Of a DNA stretch of 64,000 nucleotides, positions 9,251 through 18,449 are shown piece after piece. The stretch is from Putridiphycobacter sp045110285 (GTDB taxonomy: Bacteria; Bacteroidota; Bacteroidia; Flavobacteriales_D; Crocinitomicaceae): positions 71,822 to 135,821 of the forward strand of contig JBGCGA010000003.1 of NCBI GenBank assembly GCA_045110285.1, given 5' to 3'. The notes beneath the pieces are model-generated. The model was not told where the DNA came from and did no database searches. It saw only the letters and a program-made list of their open reading frames with translations. The translations under genes were made by a program, and so were the position numbers. The number at the start of each line of letters is the position of its first letter. Position 1 is the first letter of the stretch.

Positions 9251-10285
9251 CTATTTTCTATGCATCTCTCCGCAGATGACAGATTCTATTAAATAATGTC
9301 TTTCAGCTGTCGTTTTTGTCTTTCCAATAACATACATCAGCTTAGTAATGGCAGTTTCTGTTGTTAAATCAACACCGCTTACTACTCCTAATTCTAAAAA
9401 TTTCTGACTGGTTTCATATTTACCTTGGTCAACTTTTCCTTTGGTGCATTGCGTAATATTTAACACAATTCCGCCCTCGTTAATGTAATTTTTTAAAATG
9501 TCAAAAAACAATTTAGAAGAAAACACATTTCCACTTCCAAATGTCTCAATAACAACAGCTTCATTGTTGTTGATGTCAAATAATGGAGCAAGTGATTTGA
9601 TATTCATGCTTGGAAATACTTTCACCAAACCAATGTTCTCATTAAAGTGTGTAAACAGCTCTAATTTAGGAGCTTCAGTTCTAAATAATTCTTCGTCATC
9701 AAACACAATATCTACTCCTGCTACTGCGAGCGACGGATAATTTGGGGAATCAAATGCTTCAAAAGAGGCTGCACTAACTTTACTCGCTCTGTTACCTCTG
9801 TAAAGTTGATATTCAAAATAAATTGCTACTTCTTGAATAATCGGCTCGTCATCAATGTCAACCATTCCCGCAATTTCAATAGCAGTTATTAAGTTTTCTT
9901 TCCCATCAGTTCTTATCTGTCCTATAGGCAATTGCGAACCAGTTAAAATAACTGGTTTTTTTAATCCAAGCAGCATAAAACTTAATGCTGAAGCCGTATA
10001 AGCCATAGTGTCTGATCCGTGCAAAATCACGAATCCGTTATAATTTTCATACTTTTCAAAGATCGTCTTGGCTAAGTTAGCCCAATCAGCCACGGTAATT
10101 TCCGAAGAGTCAATAGGCTGATTGATAGAAATTACATCTAACTCGTAGTCTATTTGTTTTAGCTCAGGTACATGGTTGTACAAGTGTTTAAAGTCAAATG
10201 ATTTTAAGGCTCCTGTTTTAGGGTCGTTAATCATTCCAATTGTTCCACCGGTATAGATGATGAGCACTTTAGGATTTATATCCAT
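9251..10285 (-). CDS. ansA: Type I (cytoplasmic) L-asparaginase
   Basis: Hydrolyses asparagine to aspartate and ammonia. The 344 residues carry both asparaginase active-site motifs: IIYTGGTIGMI at the N-terminus (nucleophile Thr) and LHGSDTMAYTASAL (about 88-101) with the Thr-Asp pair. There is no signal peptide, so it fits the cytoplasmic type I enzyme. It follows the TatD gene after 108 bp, and that gap holds its own putative promoter and an inverted repeat. Length and motif spacing are normal. Confidence 0.92.
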   Translation of the reverse strand: MDINPKVLIIYTGGTIGMINDPKTGALKSFDFKHLYNHVPELKQIDYELDVISINQPIDSSEITVADWANLAKTIFEKYENYNGFVILHGSDTMAYTASALSFMLLGLKKPVILTGSQLPIGQIRTDGKENLITAIEIAGMVDIDDEPIIQEVAIYFEYQLYRGNRASKVSAASFEAFDSPNYPSLAVAGVDIVFDDEELFRTEAPKLELFTHFNENIGLVKVFPSMNIKSLAPLFDINNNEAVVIETFGSGNVFSSKLFFDILKNYINEGGIVLNITQCTKGKVDQGKYETSQKFLELGVVSGVDLTTETAITKLMYVIGKTKTTAERHYLIESVICGEMHRK

Positions 10286-10303
10286 CTTAGTTATTACAAT
10301 ATT

Positions 10304-10339
10304 AAGGAATCAAATATAGGAATTGTGTGATGATTCCTT
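10304..10339. promoter_or_regulatory. Inverted repeat overlapping the asparaginase promoter
   Basis: Perfect 9-bp arms AAGGAATCA (10304-10312) and TGATTCCTT (10331-10339) are separated by 18 bp. Between and partly under the left arm, the minus strand carries TATATTTG (10311-10318), a perfect match to the Bacteroidota -7 consensus. The arrangement suggests an operator that controls the asparaginase gene; no regulator is identifiable nearby. Confidence 0.45.
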
Positions 10340-10393
10340 TAAATGTGCTTTGTATTTATTTAAATGGGGAATCGACTGATTGGGCAACTGTTG

Positions 10394-11167
10394 TTATGTT
10401 AGCTGAAAAACTTCTAAGGCATTTTGACTAGTAATTTTTCCAATTTCATTTAGATTTTTACCAAAGATGTCTGACAATTTATTTGCAATTATTGGAATGT
10501 AAGCGCTTTCGTTCCGCTTGCCGCGATTTGGTGTTGGTGCGAGATACGGCGAATCGGTTTCTAATACCAAGTGCTTCAGCTCTACATTCTCGATTACCTT
10601 ATCTAAACCTGAGTTTTTGAAAGTTAAAACACCACCTATACCAAGTTTAAAGCCTCCGTAGTTAATTATTTTGTTAGCCTGATCTATGTCACCAGTAAAG
10701 CAATGAAAAACACCAGTTAATGATTCATCATTTAATTGGTCGATTACCTCAAAAGTTTCATCAAAAGCATCTCTTACATGTATCACAATGGGCAATTTTA
10801 AAGTTTTAGCCCATTGAATTTGCTCAATAAATGCATCTTTTTGAGCTGCCTGAAATGATTTGTCCCAGAATAGATCCATTCCAATTTCACCAACGGCAAT
10901 AATTTTAGTTTTTGGAATAAGTGCTTGAATAGCCAATAGATCTTTTTTATAATTTTCTCCAACCGAGCATGGGTGTAAGCCTAACATAGGGTAGCATTGA
11001 TTTGGAAACTCTTTTTGAAGCGCCAACATTCCGGGAATCGATTCTTGGTCAATATTTGGCAAAAAGAACTTTGAAACGCCAAGTTCGATTGCTGAGTTAA
11101 TGGCTTTAGTTCTATCTTCATCAAATTCTTTGCTATACAGATGTGTATGCGTATCAATAAATGTCAT
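10394..11167 (-). CDS. tatD: TatD-family metal-dependent hydrolase
   Basis: TatD/YcfH DNase of the amidohydrolase-like TIM-barrel family, 257 residues from the start chosen. Metal ligands are visible: THTHLYS at the N-terminus, VGEIGMD (Glu), VIHVRDA (His), VFHCFTGD (His) and LETDSPYLAP (Asp). The frame is open 99 bp further upstream, but that extension overlaps the preceding gene and does not look like TatD; the ATG at 11167, giving MTFIDTHTHL, matches the family. It lies 10 bp after the outer-membrane protein gene and upstream of asparaginase, a conserved neighbour pair. Confidence 0.92.
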   Translation of the reverse strand: MTFIDTHTHLYSKEFDEDRTKAINSAIELGVSKFFLPNIDQESIPGMLALQKEFPNQCYPMLGLHPCSVGENYKKDLLAIQALIPKTKIIAVGEIGMDLFWDKSFQAAQKDAFIEQIQWAKTLKLPIVIHVRDAFDETFEVIDQLNDESLTGVFHCFTGDIDQANKIINYGGFKLGIGGVLTFKNSGLDKVIENVELKHLVLETDSPYLAPTPNRGKRNESAYIPIIANKLSDIFGKNLNEIGKITSQNALEVFQLT

Positions 11168-11177
11168 TCGTAAAGTG

Positions 11178-12044
11178 TTATTCCCAGTCTGGGCATGTAC
11201 TGCAGTTATCTTTGACTCTTTTGTATAGAAAGAATCCACCTCCAACTTGCATATCTGCATACACAAACTGTTGTTTTACTCTATTTTCAGTTAGCCTAAT
11301 TGTTTGCAAGTTTGGTAAATTAATATACCCAACCGACCAATTGGTTTGCAGAAAAAATCGATTAAAAAAATCGGCTCTTAAACCTGTATGAAGTGAACCT
11401 CCGAAGCCTGAAATTTTAAGATCAGTATTATTGTCAGTATTATTCCACACAAAATCGGTTTGAGTAACCACGCCGCCTAGTCCAAGTCCAAATCGATATT
11501 GTAAAAAATGTTTTCTGTTTTTAGAACGGTAAAAATAATTAGTATGCTGAACTTGTAATGACACATAGTTGAGTCCGTTTGAGTTTTCGTAGTGTATTGC
11601 TGGAGGCGAAAGTACGGCTGGCGTATTATTATAATTTCCTGCCAATACACTATTTGCAGCTTGATCAATAGTGCCTGAAAGCAAGGCAGTTTGATTATCT
11701 GTCATGACATATTTCATATGGTCATATCCAAAGGAAATATCATACTTTTCTTTATAATAATACCCTAACCTGATATTAAATTGAGGAACAGAAAGAGTCT
11801 TAGGATTAACGTATGTTTTAAAGTCTCTTACTGGATTATCGTGAGCAGTCGCATCTTGCACCGTAAAATCGTATCCGGGCCCAGAAAAACTAATATCGCT
11901 CTTACTATAAATTGAACGGTTATAGCCCCAAAAGAAATAAATGGCTCCTTTTTGGTTACTTTGCTTTTTTTTGTAGGAATAGTTTTGCTGACTGAAAACA
12001 GGCTGAAAAGTAATTAAAACTATTAGAGCAAGGCAATTTTTCAT
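11178..12044 (-). CDS. Outer-membrane beta-barrel-like protein, function unknown
   Basis: The 288-residue protein has a clear signal peptide (MKNCLALIVLITFQPVFSQQ). The rest alternates polar and aromatic residues and has several aromatic-terminated beta strands, such as NIRLGYYYKEKYDISFGYDH and YFYRSKNRKHFLQYRFGLGLG, as expected of an eight- to twelve-strand outer-membrane barrel. I do not recognise a specific family name. It ends in a cysteine-containing tail (NCSTCPDWE), unusual for a barrel whose last strand normally ends in an aromatic residue. TatD follows after 10 bp, so the two are probably cotranscribed. Confidence 0.7.
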   Translation of the reverse strand: MKNCLALIVLITFQPVFSQQNYSYKKKQSNQKGAIYFFWGYNRSIYSKSDISFSGPGYDFTVQDATAHDNPVRDFKTYVNPKTLSVPQFNIRLGYYYKEKYDISFGYDHMKYVMTDNQTALLSGTIDQAANSVLAGNYNNTPAVLSPPAIHYENSNGLNYVSLQVQHTNYFYRSKNRKHFLQYRFGLGLGGVVTQTDFVWNNTDNNTDLKISGFGGSLHTGLRADFFNRFFLQTNWSVGYINLPNLQTIRLTENRVKQQFVYADMQVGGGFFLYKRVKDNCSTCPDWE

Positions 12045-12103
12045 ATATTCGTTTATTCAATAACGTAAAACGTGTTTAAAATTACGAACTATTTTTTACC
12101 TGC

Positions 12104-12466
12104 ATGGCTAATCATAATGAAATTGGAGAAAAAGGTGAGGCATTAGCGAAATCATTTTTAGAAAAAAAAGGGTACAAAATTCTAGCAACAAATTACCGAT
12201 TCAAAAAGTTAGAAATTGATATTGTTTCAGAATTTAAAGGAAAGTTAGTTGTTGCTGAAGTTAAAACTCGACAAAGCTCTTACTTAGCTGGCCCGGAAGA
12301 TACAGTGTCTAAATCAAAACAAAGGGGAATAGTAAAATGTGCGAATGCATACATTATTGAAAATGAAATAGACATGGAAACAAGATTCGATATTATTTCA
12401 ATCATTTTGAATCAAAATGAAAAAAGTATAGATCATTTAGAAGATGCTTTTTACCCTTTACTATAA
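12104..12466 (+). CDS. YraN/UPF0102 family endonuclease-like protein
   Basis: Small protein (120 residues) of the YraN family, related to the Holliday-junction resolvase/restriction endonuclease fold. Visible family features are GEKGEALAKSFLEKKGYKILATNYR (about 8-32), EIDIVSEFKGKLVVAEVKTR (about 37-56) with the E-I-D and E-V-K catalytic-type residues, and the later DTVSKSKQRGI helix. Its biological role is not established. It is divergent from the outer-membrane protein gene, with only 59 bp between them, and is followed after 10 bp by a lipoprotein gene. Confidence 0.9.
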   Translation: MANHNEIGEKGEALAKSFLEKKGYKILATNYRFKKLEIDIVSEFKGKLVVAEVKTRQSSYLAGPEDTVSKSKQRGIVKCANAYIIENEIDMETRFDIISIILNQNEKSIDHLEDAFYPLL

Positions 12467-12476
12467 AGCGTAGTAT

Positions 12477-13157
12477 ATGAGAGTAATAGTATTAGTTGTT
12501 TTATCTTTAGTTCTGTTTAGCTGTGGAGTGAATAATAATTTTTCTAAAAAAAAGTATTTAAAGCTAAAACCACTTAAAAGTTCTAGTAGTAAAAACAGTT
12601 CTCATGAAGATATTGAAAAAGAGCGCACTAAGTTTTATGGCTATCAACAAGGAGATAGTGAGAGAAATGAATTTGAAATCCAAGATAACTTTAAGAAAAG
12701 CGTTGAGCCAGCATTAAATGATAATTTAAAGGCTGATAGCTTAATTAGAATAGATTGCAGTTTAGCTGATACTAAGTCAGCAGCAAATGATTACTTATTA
12801 AAGGAAAACAGAGTTACAAGCTACGATAAGAGTTTACTTCCGGAAGATAGTACATATATATATAGGTTTAATACGCGTTTTCTTATTTCCGTTGGTTTTG
12901 GTATTGCCGGTGCAATTGCCTGGATTGCTGGAGGTTTTACTGTAGGCTATTTATTGCCAGGGATAGCAATACTTTTATTTTTGATTGCAAGTATTTTTGC
13001 AGTTTCAGCAGTGTTAGAGGGAAAAGAAATGAACCCCAAAGTTGATAATAAAAAATTTAGGAGAAAATATAGAATGATGGTAGCGTGGTCTATTCTCGGA
13101 GGAGTGATACTTCTCACTGCAGCGGCATTCATAGTGGGAGTTGCTTTATTTTTTTAA
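12477..13157 (+). CDS. Membrane-associated lipoprotein, function unknown
   Basis: The leader MRVIVLVVLSLVLFSCG has a lipobox with the acylation Cys at residue 16. A charged, Ser/Lys/Asn-rich stretch (about 20-130) follows, then three hydrophobic segments (about 137-156, 160-178 and 200-225), which is odd for a lipoprotein. No domain is recognised. It could be a lipid-anchored protein whose C-terminal half returns to the inner membrane, or the leader could simply be another membrane helix. It lies 10 bp after yraN and ends at a terminator. Confidence 0.6.
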   Translation: MRVIVLVVLSLVLFSCGVNNNFSKKKYLKLKPLKSSSSKNSSHEDIEKERTKFYGYQQGDSERNEFEIQDNFKKSVEPALNDNLKADSLIRIDCSLADTKSAANDYLLKENRVTSYDKSLLPEDSTYIYRFNTRFLISVGFGIAGAIAWIAGGFTVGYLLPGIAILLFLIASIFAVSAVLEGKEMNPKVDNKKFRRKYRMMVAWSILGGVILLTAAAFIVGVALFF

Positions 13158-13163
13158 ACAAAG

Positions 13164-13189
13164 AAACCACCTCATTTCTAAGGTGGTTT
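13164..13189. terminator. Bidirectional terminator between convergent genes
   Basis: AAACCACCT (13164-13172) and AGGTGGTTT (13181-13189) form a perfect 9-bp stem with an 8-base loop. T-rich flanks are present on both strands. It separates the lipoprotein gene from the convergent DUF3108 gene. Confidence 0.8.
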
Positions 13190-13215
13190 TCATGCTACTA
13201 TTTATTTTCAAAATT

Positions 13216-14007
13216 TTATTTCACTTTAGCCATTGAATTTTTTAGGTTTTCCCATTTAACAAGGTGCATTTTTAAAGACCCGACTTTAATTTTTGCTTTT
13301 GCTAAGATTGGAATTCTATTGGCATCATCAGTAATCCAAACTGTTAGGTCTTCTGAGCTATTAAATACTCTACCTTCTTGAACAACCGGTACAAATTTCA
13401 TACATCTGTACTTGTCGCCTTTAATTTTTACCAATTGCTTTCCAGTGTATTTAATTTTTGTTGGGTAAAGCTCGTTATCTAAAAATATGTTTACTGTAAA
13501 TACATCTCCAATTTTAGCGCCGTCAAAGTTTAGAGTTCGTGCATAATAGAAAGCCGATATCATATCTTGAACCATGCTTGGAACTTTATATTTTTTTCCT
13601 GCTCCATTGTCAACTACCTTTTTGTGTTGATAAAAGGTATAGTCTTGACTTATTTTATATCCGCCTTCATTTACTCTTCTTATAAATAACCAAGGAAACA
13701 TTCCTTTGGCATCCATGTGCGATTCGTAAACATCATGAACTTTGTAAAACCACTCAAAAGCTGATATTGTTCTACCAACGCCTCTTACTCTCCATAACTT
13801 TCGCCCTTGTACAGATTTTTTTGATTCGTCAACTGTTAAAACTGCTTCTCCTGCGTCTAAAACACCATAGGATAAACGATAAGTTAATTTTTCTCCTGGT
13901 TGGAATGCTTTATTAGTTGTACTTGGAAATGTTGCTATGTCAGCTGTTCTTGCCTCAGATATGAAGGCTAACAGAAATGTGCTCAGTATAAATGTTATTG
14001 TTTTCAT
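13216..14007 (-). CDS. DUF3108-family secreted protein
   Basis: The 263-residue protein begins with a signal peptide (MKTITFILSTFLLAFISEA). The core matches DUF3108: FQPGEKLTYRLSYGVLDAGEAVLTV (about 36-60), the VHDVYESHMD region (about 90-99), and a C-terminal beta-rich part with VWITDDANRIPILAKAKIKVGS. Proteins of this family are probably periplasmic beta structures of unknown function. The frame is open 51 bp further upstream, but the ATG at 14007 starts the signal peptide cleanly. It lies 190 bp downstream of the glycosyltransferase pair. The gene at 55312 encodes a distantly similar secreted protein. Confidence 0.8.
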   Translation of the reverse strand: MKTITFILSTFLLAFISEARTADIATFPSTTNKAFQPGEKLTYRLSYGVLDAGEAVLTVDESKKSVQGRKLWRVRGVGRTISAFEWFYKVHDVYESHMDAKGMFPWLFIRRVNEGGYKISQDYTFYQHKKVVDNGAGKKYKVPSMVQDMISAFYYARTLNFDGAKIGDVFTVNIFLDNELYPTKIKYTGKQLVKIKGDKYRCMKFVPVVQEGRVFNSSEDLTVWITDDANRIPILAKAKIKVGSLKMHLVKWENLKNSMAKVK

Positions 14008-14197
14008 GGTATTGAATTTTAAGTTATCCATTCGTAATAATTTCAAAATCTGTGCCAAATTTCCTTTTCTTTTTTTGATGCAGATTTGGAAAGCTATTAT
14101 TTGGAAATACAGATAATAATACTTACATTGTACACCGAGTAAGTAGTTTTTTTCATTTCAAGCGGAAGAGTTCAATGTTTATTGAGCTCTTTCCATG

Positions 14198-15190
14198 TTA
14201 AAGGACTTCAGTTATTTTGCTTGCAACTGTTTCAACTTCGATTTTTAAAAGCTGATTTCTTTCTGACTCGCATGCCTCATTTATTATGTGAACGCTCTTC
14301 CCTAGAGGTTGCCATCTGCCTGAGTGCAATGGTCTGCGCATTGTGAATAGGCCGATAGAATGAATATGGCAAATCCCTCCAATATGCAAAGGACCTGTAC
14401 TTGAGGCGACTAGAAGATCGGAATTTGCAATGAAAGAAATCAATTGGTCCAGACTCATTTTACCAGATAAATCTGTTATGTTGTTTTGCTTAGGAAGCTG
14501 ACTTCTGAAAAACGTTGACTCTTCTTCAGTGCCAGTAAAAAAAAACTGATAATCCGTTTTTGGTAATGAGCAGGCTAAAGCTATAAAATTTTGCACTCCC
14601 CACTCAAGAGCACTTCCTTTGGATTTGGGATGCAAAACTATATTTTTTTTTGTTTTGCTAAGGTGGCTTTTTAAATCTTTTGCCAGCGGCTGAACTTTTG
14701 AAAAATTGATATAATCTGCCAATTCGGACAAAGAATAGTGGTGTCTGCAACCCAAAGGTTGTAAAAGTTTGGTGTTTAATTGTGCCTCATGTAAATCAGA
14801 ATTTTTCCTTGTAAAATTAACCCTATGATTGCAGGTCATAAGGTGAAACAGTCGGTGCGAAGTCCCAATTCGTTCGGGAATTTGTGCCTTTCTTACCAGC
14901 CGCGCAATTTCTCTTCGTGGAAAAATATGAATAAACACATCAATGTTTTGACTTTTTAACCATTCAAGTTGAGCACGATCCTCCATTTTTGAAATTTCCG
15001 CCCAACTCCAAACCTCGTCAATATTAGCTACGCAATCTATAATTGGTTTAGTGTAAGTATTACCTAAAAAAATAATGTTGGCCTCAGGATAAATTTCTTT
15101 TAAAATTCCAACTAATGGCAGTGTTAATGCAACATCTCCTATACTATCAGTTCTACTTATTACTATTTTTTTAGCTAGGTTTATGAGCAC
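14198..15190 (-). CDS. Glycosyltransferase family 9 (heptosyltransferase-like)
   Basis: Member of GT9, which adds heptose or related sugars to the lipopolysaccharide core at the inner membrane. The 330 residues include ISRTDSIGDVALTLPL (about 11-26), the N-terminal acceptor-side motif, and SDLLVASSTGPLHIGGI (about 258-274), the family's donor-binding TGPxH motif. The start overlaps the upstream glycosyltransferase gene by 20 bp, so the two are almost certainly coupled. The exact sugar cannot be read from sequence. Confidence 0.88.
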   Translation of the reverse strand: MLINLAKKIVISRTDSIGDVALTLPLVGILKEIYPEANIIFLGNTYTKPIIDCVANIDEVWSWAEISKMEDRAQLEWLKSQNIDVFIHIFPRREIARLVRKAQIPERIGTSHRLFHLMTCNHRVNFTRKNSDLHEAQLNTKLLQPLGCRHHYSLSELADYINFSKVQPLAKDLKSHLSKTKKNIVLHPKSKGSALEWGVQNFIALACSLPKTDYQFFFTGTEEESTFFRSQLPKQNNITDLSGKMSLDQLISFIANSDLLVASSTGPLHIGGICHIHSIGLFTMRRPLHSGRWQPLGKSVHIINEACESERNQLLKIEVETVASKITEVL

Positions 15191-15941
15191 GATTTAATTG
15201 TCTTAATGTTTGATATTTATAGATATTAGATTGAGCTGAAATTTGAGCAATTTTAAAACCATTGTATCCATCAAGGAATCCTAAATTTAACAAATACATG
15301 CTAAAAAAACGCCCTAATGCGCTTAAATAGGGCCTGAATACAGATGCTTTTTTCCCATTTTGATACATTTTCAAAGCAGTTAACTCCGAGTATTTGTCCG
15401 CACGGGCTTGATGTTCCTCATAGTCATAATAGGTATAATGGTGTAAATGACCTTTGAGCTCAATAACAGGTAAATTCTTATCTATTGCTAAATCTTCATG
15501 CACTAATTCCCCCTCCCAATGGCTGGTATCTTTGGGGAAAATGCGCATTTTTTTGTCGGGATACCATGATGAATGCTTAATCCATTGACCACAATAGTTT
15601 ACCATTCGATTTAGTATGTAAATGCTATTGAAACCACTGCTTGATGTTAAAAGAATTTGTTCCCTTAAAGTTTCATCTAACGCCTCATCAGCATCTAAAG
15701 ACAATATGTAGTCATTTTTTGCCTGGGAATTAGCGAAGTTCTTTTGCTGACTATATCCTTCCCATTTTCTTTGAATAAAATTGACACCATATTGCTTGCA
15801 GATTGTCGCTGTATTATCCGTTGAAAAACTATCAACAACTACAATGTCATCACAAATTTCCATTGCATCAACCGATCTTAACGCTCGCTCAATATTACGC
15901 TCTTCATTAAAAGTGATGATAACAACTGATAGTGGCTGCAT
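15171..15941 (-). CDS. Glycosyltransferase family 2 (WaaE/KdtX-like)
   Basis: Inverting GT-A enzyme of 256 residues. It shows VVIITFNEERNIERALRSV (about 6-24), VVDSFSTDNT (about 35-44) and the metal-binding LSLDADEAL (about 80-88), plus W-K/R-W and YPDKKMRIF features typical of the LPS-core beta-1,4-glucosyltransferase subgroup. It lies directly upstream of, and overlaps, the GT9 gene, so both probably act on one LPS-core or O-unit structure. Cytoplasmic face of the inner membrane is expected. Confidence 0.88.
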   Translation of the reverse strand: MQPLSVVIITFNEERNIERALRSVDAMEICDDIVVVDSFSTDNTATICKQYGVNFIQRKWEGYSQQKNFANSQAKNDYILSLDADEALDETLREQILLTSSSGFNSIYILNRMVNYCGQWIKHSSWYPDKKMRIFPKDTSHWEGELVHEDLAIDKNLPVIELKGHLHHYTYYDYEEHQARADKYSELTALKMYQNGKKASVFRPYLSALGRFFSMYLLNLGFLDGYNGFKIAQISAQSNIYKYQTLRQLNRAHKPS

Positions 15942-15950
15942 GTAGAGAAG

Positions 15951-16655
15951 TTATTTGTTCAATTCGCCAATATATTGATGATAACTATCGTCAAAAAATA
16001 TATTGTAATCTGATAATGTTGATTGCAAAGCGTTAAAAAATACTTTTTGTTCGTCAATAGGAATGATGTCTAAGTTGAGAAATAAATTTAAATCTTTCTT
16101 ATATCTGAAGTTTATCATACCCTGATATACTTCAACTCTTTTCAGTCCTTTATAATAATATATGTGCATTTCCCTATCAAAGTAAGCAATAAACTGAGGT
16201 CCTATTCCGATTTTATAATTTGAAGGATTTTTTCTGAGAAAGATAAGATAAGTTATGTTTTCAAGAGTCAAAAGCGATACAACAATTAACATTGGCAGTA
16301 CTAGAAACTCTTCGTCCCAGGGAATAATTTTTGACAAAATGATGATAACACCAGCGCCAAAAAAAATTTCAATCCCTAAAAAAACAGTGGCGCTATTAAG
16401 GATGGGTTTTGAAATGGGAGAGCTAAATACAAACCCATTGTATCCTTTTATGTCTTGTCTTCCTTCAAGTCGACGTTTTATTCTTATGATGCCAAGCAAC
16501 AAAATTAGTAGTGTCAACCCATATCCAATTTGTTTGATGTAAGGGATGTCATTGACTTCGTAAACAGAAAAACCCAAATCATAAATAGATCCTATGGCAA
16601 AGAATCCAAAAATGATTAAAAGAATCAGGCTGAATAGATTGATGACTTTATTCAT
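15951..16655 (-). CDS. Four-helix membrane protein, function unknown
   Basis: I do not recognise a family. The 234 residues contain two N-terminal membrane segments (about 5-24 and 43-58), two more (about 88-111 and 120-138), and a soluble C-terminal part (about 150-234) with a possible PH-like beta pattern (IGIGPQFIAYFDREMHIYYYKGLKRVEVYQGMINFRYK). The start overlaps the end of the DUF349 gene by 4 bp (ATGA on the minus strand), indicating coupling. It lies 9 bp before the GT2 gene. A membrane sensor or adaptor is possible but unproven. Confidence 0.6.
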   Translation of the reverse strand: MNKVINLFSLILLIIFGFFAIGSIYDLGFSVYEVNDIPYIKQIGYGLTLLILLLGIIRIKRRLEGRQDIKGYNGFVFSSPISKPILNSATVFLGIEIFFGAGVIIILSKIIPWDEEFLVLPMLIVVSLLTLENITYLIFLRKNPSNYKIGIGPQFIAYFDREMHIYYYKGLKRVEVYQGMINFRYKKDLNLFLNLDIIPIDEQKVFFNALQSTLSDYNIFFDDSYHQYIGELNK

Positions 16656-18370
16656 TCGCTTTCTTGGTCGTAATTGTATAATGCCTTTAATTTGGCTTTT
16701 ATTCCATTGATATCACTTTCAAGGCCTTCAATTTGCTTATTTACAGACTTTAAAAGTGGATTTTTAGGATCGGAATTGCCAAAAAAGCTCAGATTTGTTT
16801 CGACTTGCGCTTTTTCCTTCACTAAGTTATCAATTTTTCCTCTAAGGAATTGCGCTTCTTTATCCAGCTCACGTTCCATATTTGGACTATTGTAAATTGA
16901 TTCAATTTTTGATTTGTATAGAATTGCAGCTTTTTCAGACTTATCCATATCTAAAGCATCATACTTAGCATCTAATGCTGCTTTATAAGCCTTATATATT
17001 CGATCTTTTTCTTTAAATGGAACATTACCAATGTTAGAAAATGCTTTGGAAAATTCTTGAATTTGAGCAATATTTGCGGTTGTATCTTTTGTTAATTTAT
17101 ATCCTTCAATTTTTTTAATAAGGTCTTCTTTTAGGCTCAAGTTACCAGCATTAGCAGAATCTAATGCTTCAAAATGAGCATCTTTACGTGCAAAGAATCC
17201 ATCAATTGGTTCCCTAAATTTTTTCCAAAGTTTATTTTCATTTCTTTGTCCGGCAGAACCTAGTTGTTTCCATTGCCGTTGCAGGTTTACAATTAATTTA
17301 GTGGTTCCACCCCAGTCTTCGGAATCTTTTATGTGTGCTAATTGCTCAATTAGTGCCTCCTTTTTAACTTTAACCTTATCAAAATCAGCATTTATGTCTT
17401 TAAAAAACTCATTTTTTGCGTCAAAAAATTGATCACACTTTGCTCTAAAACCCTTCCAAATAATTTCGTTTTCTTTTTTAGGTCCAAAACCAACCGTTTT
17501 CCATTCCGCCTGAATGGCTAAAATTTGATCAGTTGCGGTTTTCCATGTCTTATTATCAACTTGTTCTTGAGCTATCACTTCATCAACTTTGTCTATTAAT
17601 GCCAGTTTTTTAAGAATATTTTCTTTTTGTTCTGCACGTCTACCATCATAAAAATCTCTTATTTTACTATACAGACCATTTACTGTCCCCCAATAGTTTT
17701 CTTTTAATTTTTCCCATGCTTCGGCAGAAGTACCACCTATGTCATTCCATTCATCTTGCAATAAGTGTAGTTTTTGTTCAACCACTTTCATACTTTTTTC
17801 AGAATCTAAAGTTTTCAGTTTTTCAATTACAGCTTCTTTTAAAGCGGCATTTTTCGTCAAATCATGCCCTTTAATTTCTTTGTAAATATTGATATTATAC
17901 TGAAATTCATCCATTAAATTTGAATAGTCTTTCTGAATGTCTTGTCTTTTCTCTCTTGGTATTGGACCAACTTCGCGCCAACGCGATTGAATATCTTGAA
18001 TGGCTTTTATTGCTTTACCAATATGCTCTTCTTGTGCAATTAACTCTTTTAATTCAGAAATCAAACCCTTTTTGACACTCAGGTTAGTAGCTTCTATCTC
18101 TTTTTTTGCTTCAATAACAGCTTTCTTTTTTTCTTTAAAAACAGATATTGCCGATTTAAATGGTGCTATTAATTCATCAACTGGTTTTTGAATATCTTCA
18201 GCTTTTTCTCCGGCTTCAATTCGTTTCAACTTTTCTACTTCGAAAAGGCGGTCTTCTTCGTTTATGATTTTATAGAACTCGTCCGTTAGCGATTTAAATT
18301 CATCTCCAACACTCAGGATATCGTCATGATTTACTAAGTTTTCTATTTTTTCAATAATTTCTGTTTTCAT
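16652..18370 (-). CDS. DUF349 repeat protein (coiled-coil)
   Basis: Long, highly charged helical protein with at least five DUF349 repeats. Each repeat carries a W-[RKN]-x-[VIL]-G signature: SRWREVGPIPREKR (about 130-143), DEWNDIGGTSAEAW, AEWKTVGFGPKKEN, RQWKQLGSAGQREN and, more degenerate, FSNIGNVPFKEKD. No membrane or signal segment is seen. The family's function is unknown; it is widespread in Bacteroidota. The frame extends 9 bp upstream to a TTG, but the ATG at 18370 is preferred. It is coupled to the downstream membrane protein and lies 79 bp after the PfkB gene. Confidence 0.88.
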   Translation of the reverse strand: MKTEIIEKIENLVNHDDILSVGDEFKSLTDEFYKIINEEDRLFEVEKLKRIEAGEKAEDIQKPVDELIAPFKSAISVFKEKKKAVIEAKKEIEATNLSVKKGLISELKELIAQEEHIGKAIKAIQDIQSRWREVGPIPREKRQDIQKDYSNLMDEFQYNINIYKEIKGHDLTKNAALKEAVIEKLKTLDSEKSMKVVEQKLHLLQDEWNDIGGTSAEAWEKLKENYWGTVNGLYSKIRDFYDGRRAEQKENILKKLALIDKVDEVIAQEQVDNKTWKTATDQILAIQAEWKTVGFGPKKENEIIWKGFRAKCDQFFDAKNEFFKDINADFDKVKVKKEALIEQLAHIKDSEDWGGTTKLIVNLQRQWKQLGSAGQRNENKLWKKFREPIDGFFARKDAHFEALDSANAGNLSLKEDLIKKIEGYKLTKDTTANIAQIQEFSKAFSNIGNVPFKEKDRIYKAYKAALDAKYDALDMDKSEKAAILYKSKIESIYNSPNMERELDKEAQFLRGKIDNLVKEKAQVETNLSFFGNSDPKNPLLKSVNKQIEGLESDINGIKAKLKALYNYDQESE

Positions 18371-18449
18371 TCTTTTCAAGTTTGTTCAATGGCTTTGCAC
18401 CAATTGATAGAGTGCCCTACTAATTTATTGTTAGTAGTTAATTGTTTTG

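Noticed and set aside
11168..11266. N-terminal extension of TatD
   Set aside because: It would overlap the upstream outer-membrane protein gene by about 90 bp, and TatD begins MxFxDTHTHL at 11167.
14163..14194. Imperfect hairpin in the 190-bp gap between DUF3108 and GT9 genes
   Set aside because: Stem is reasonable, but no T-run follows on either strand, so not called as a terminator.
18371..18379. TTG start for the DUF349 protein three codons before the ATG
   Set aside because: The ATG at 18370 is close and adequate; the extra residues add nothing recognisable.
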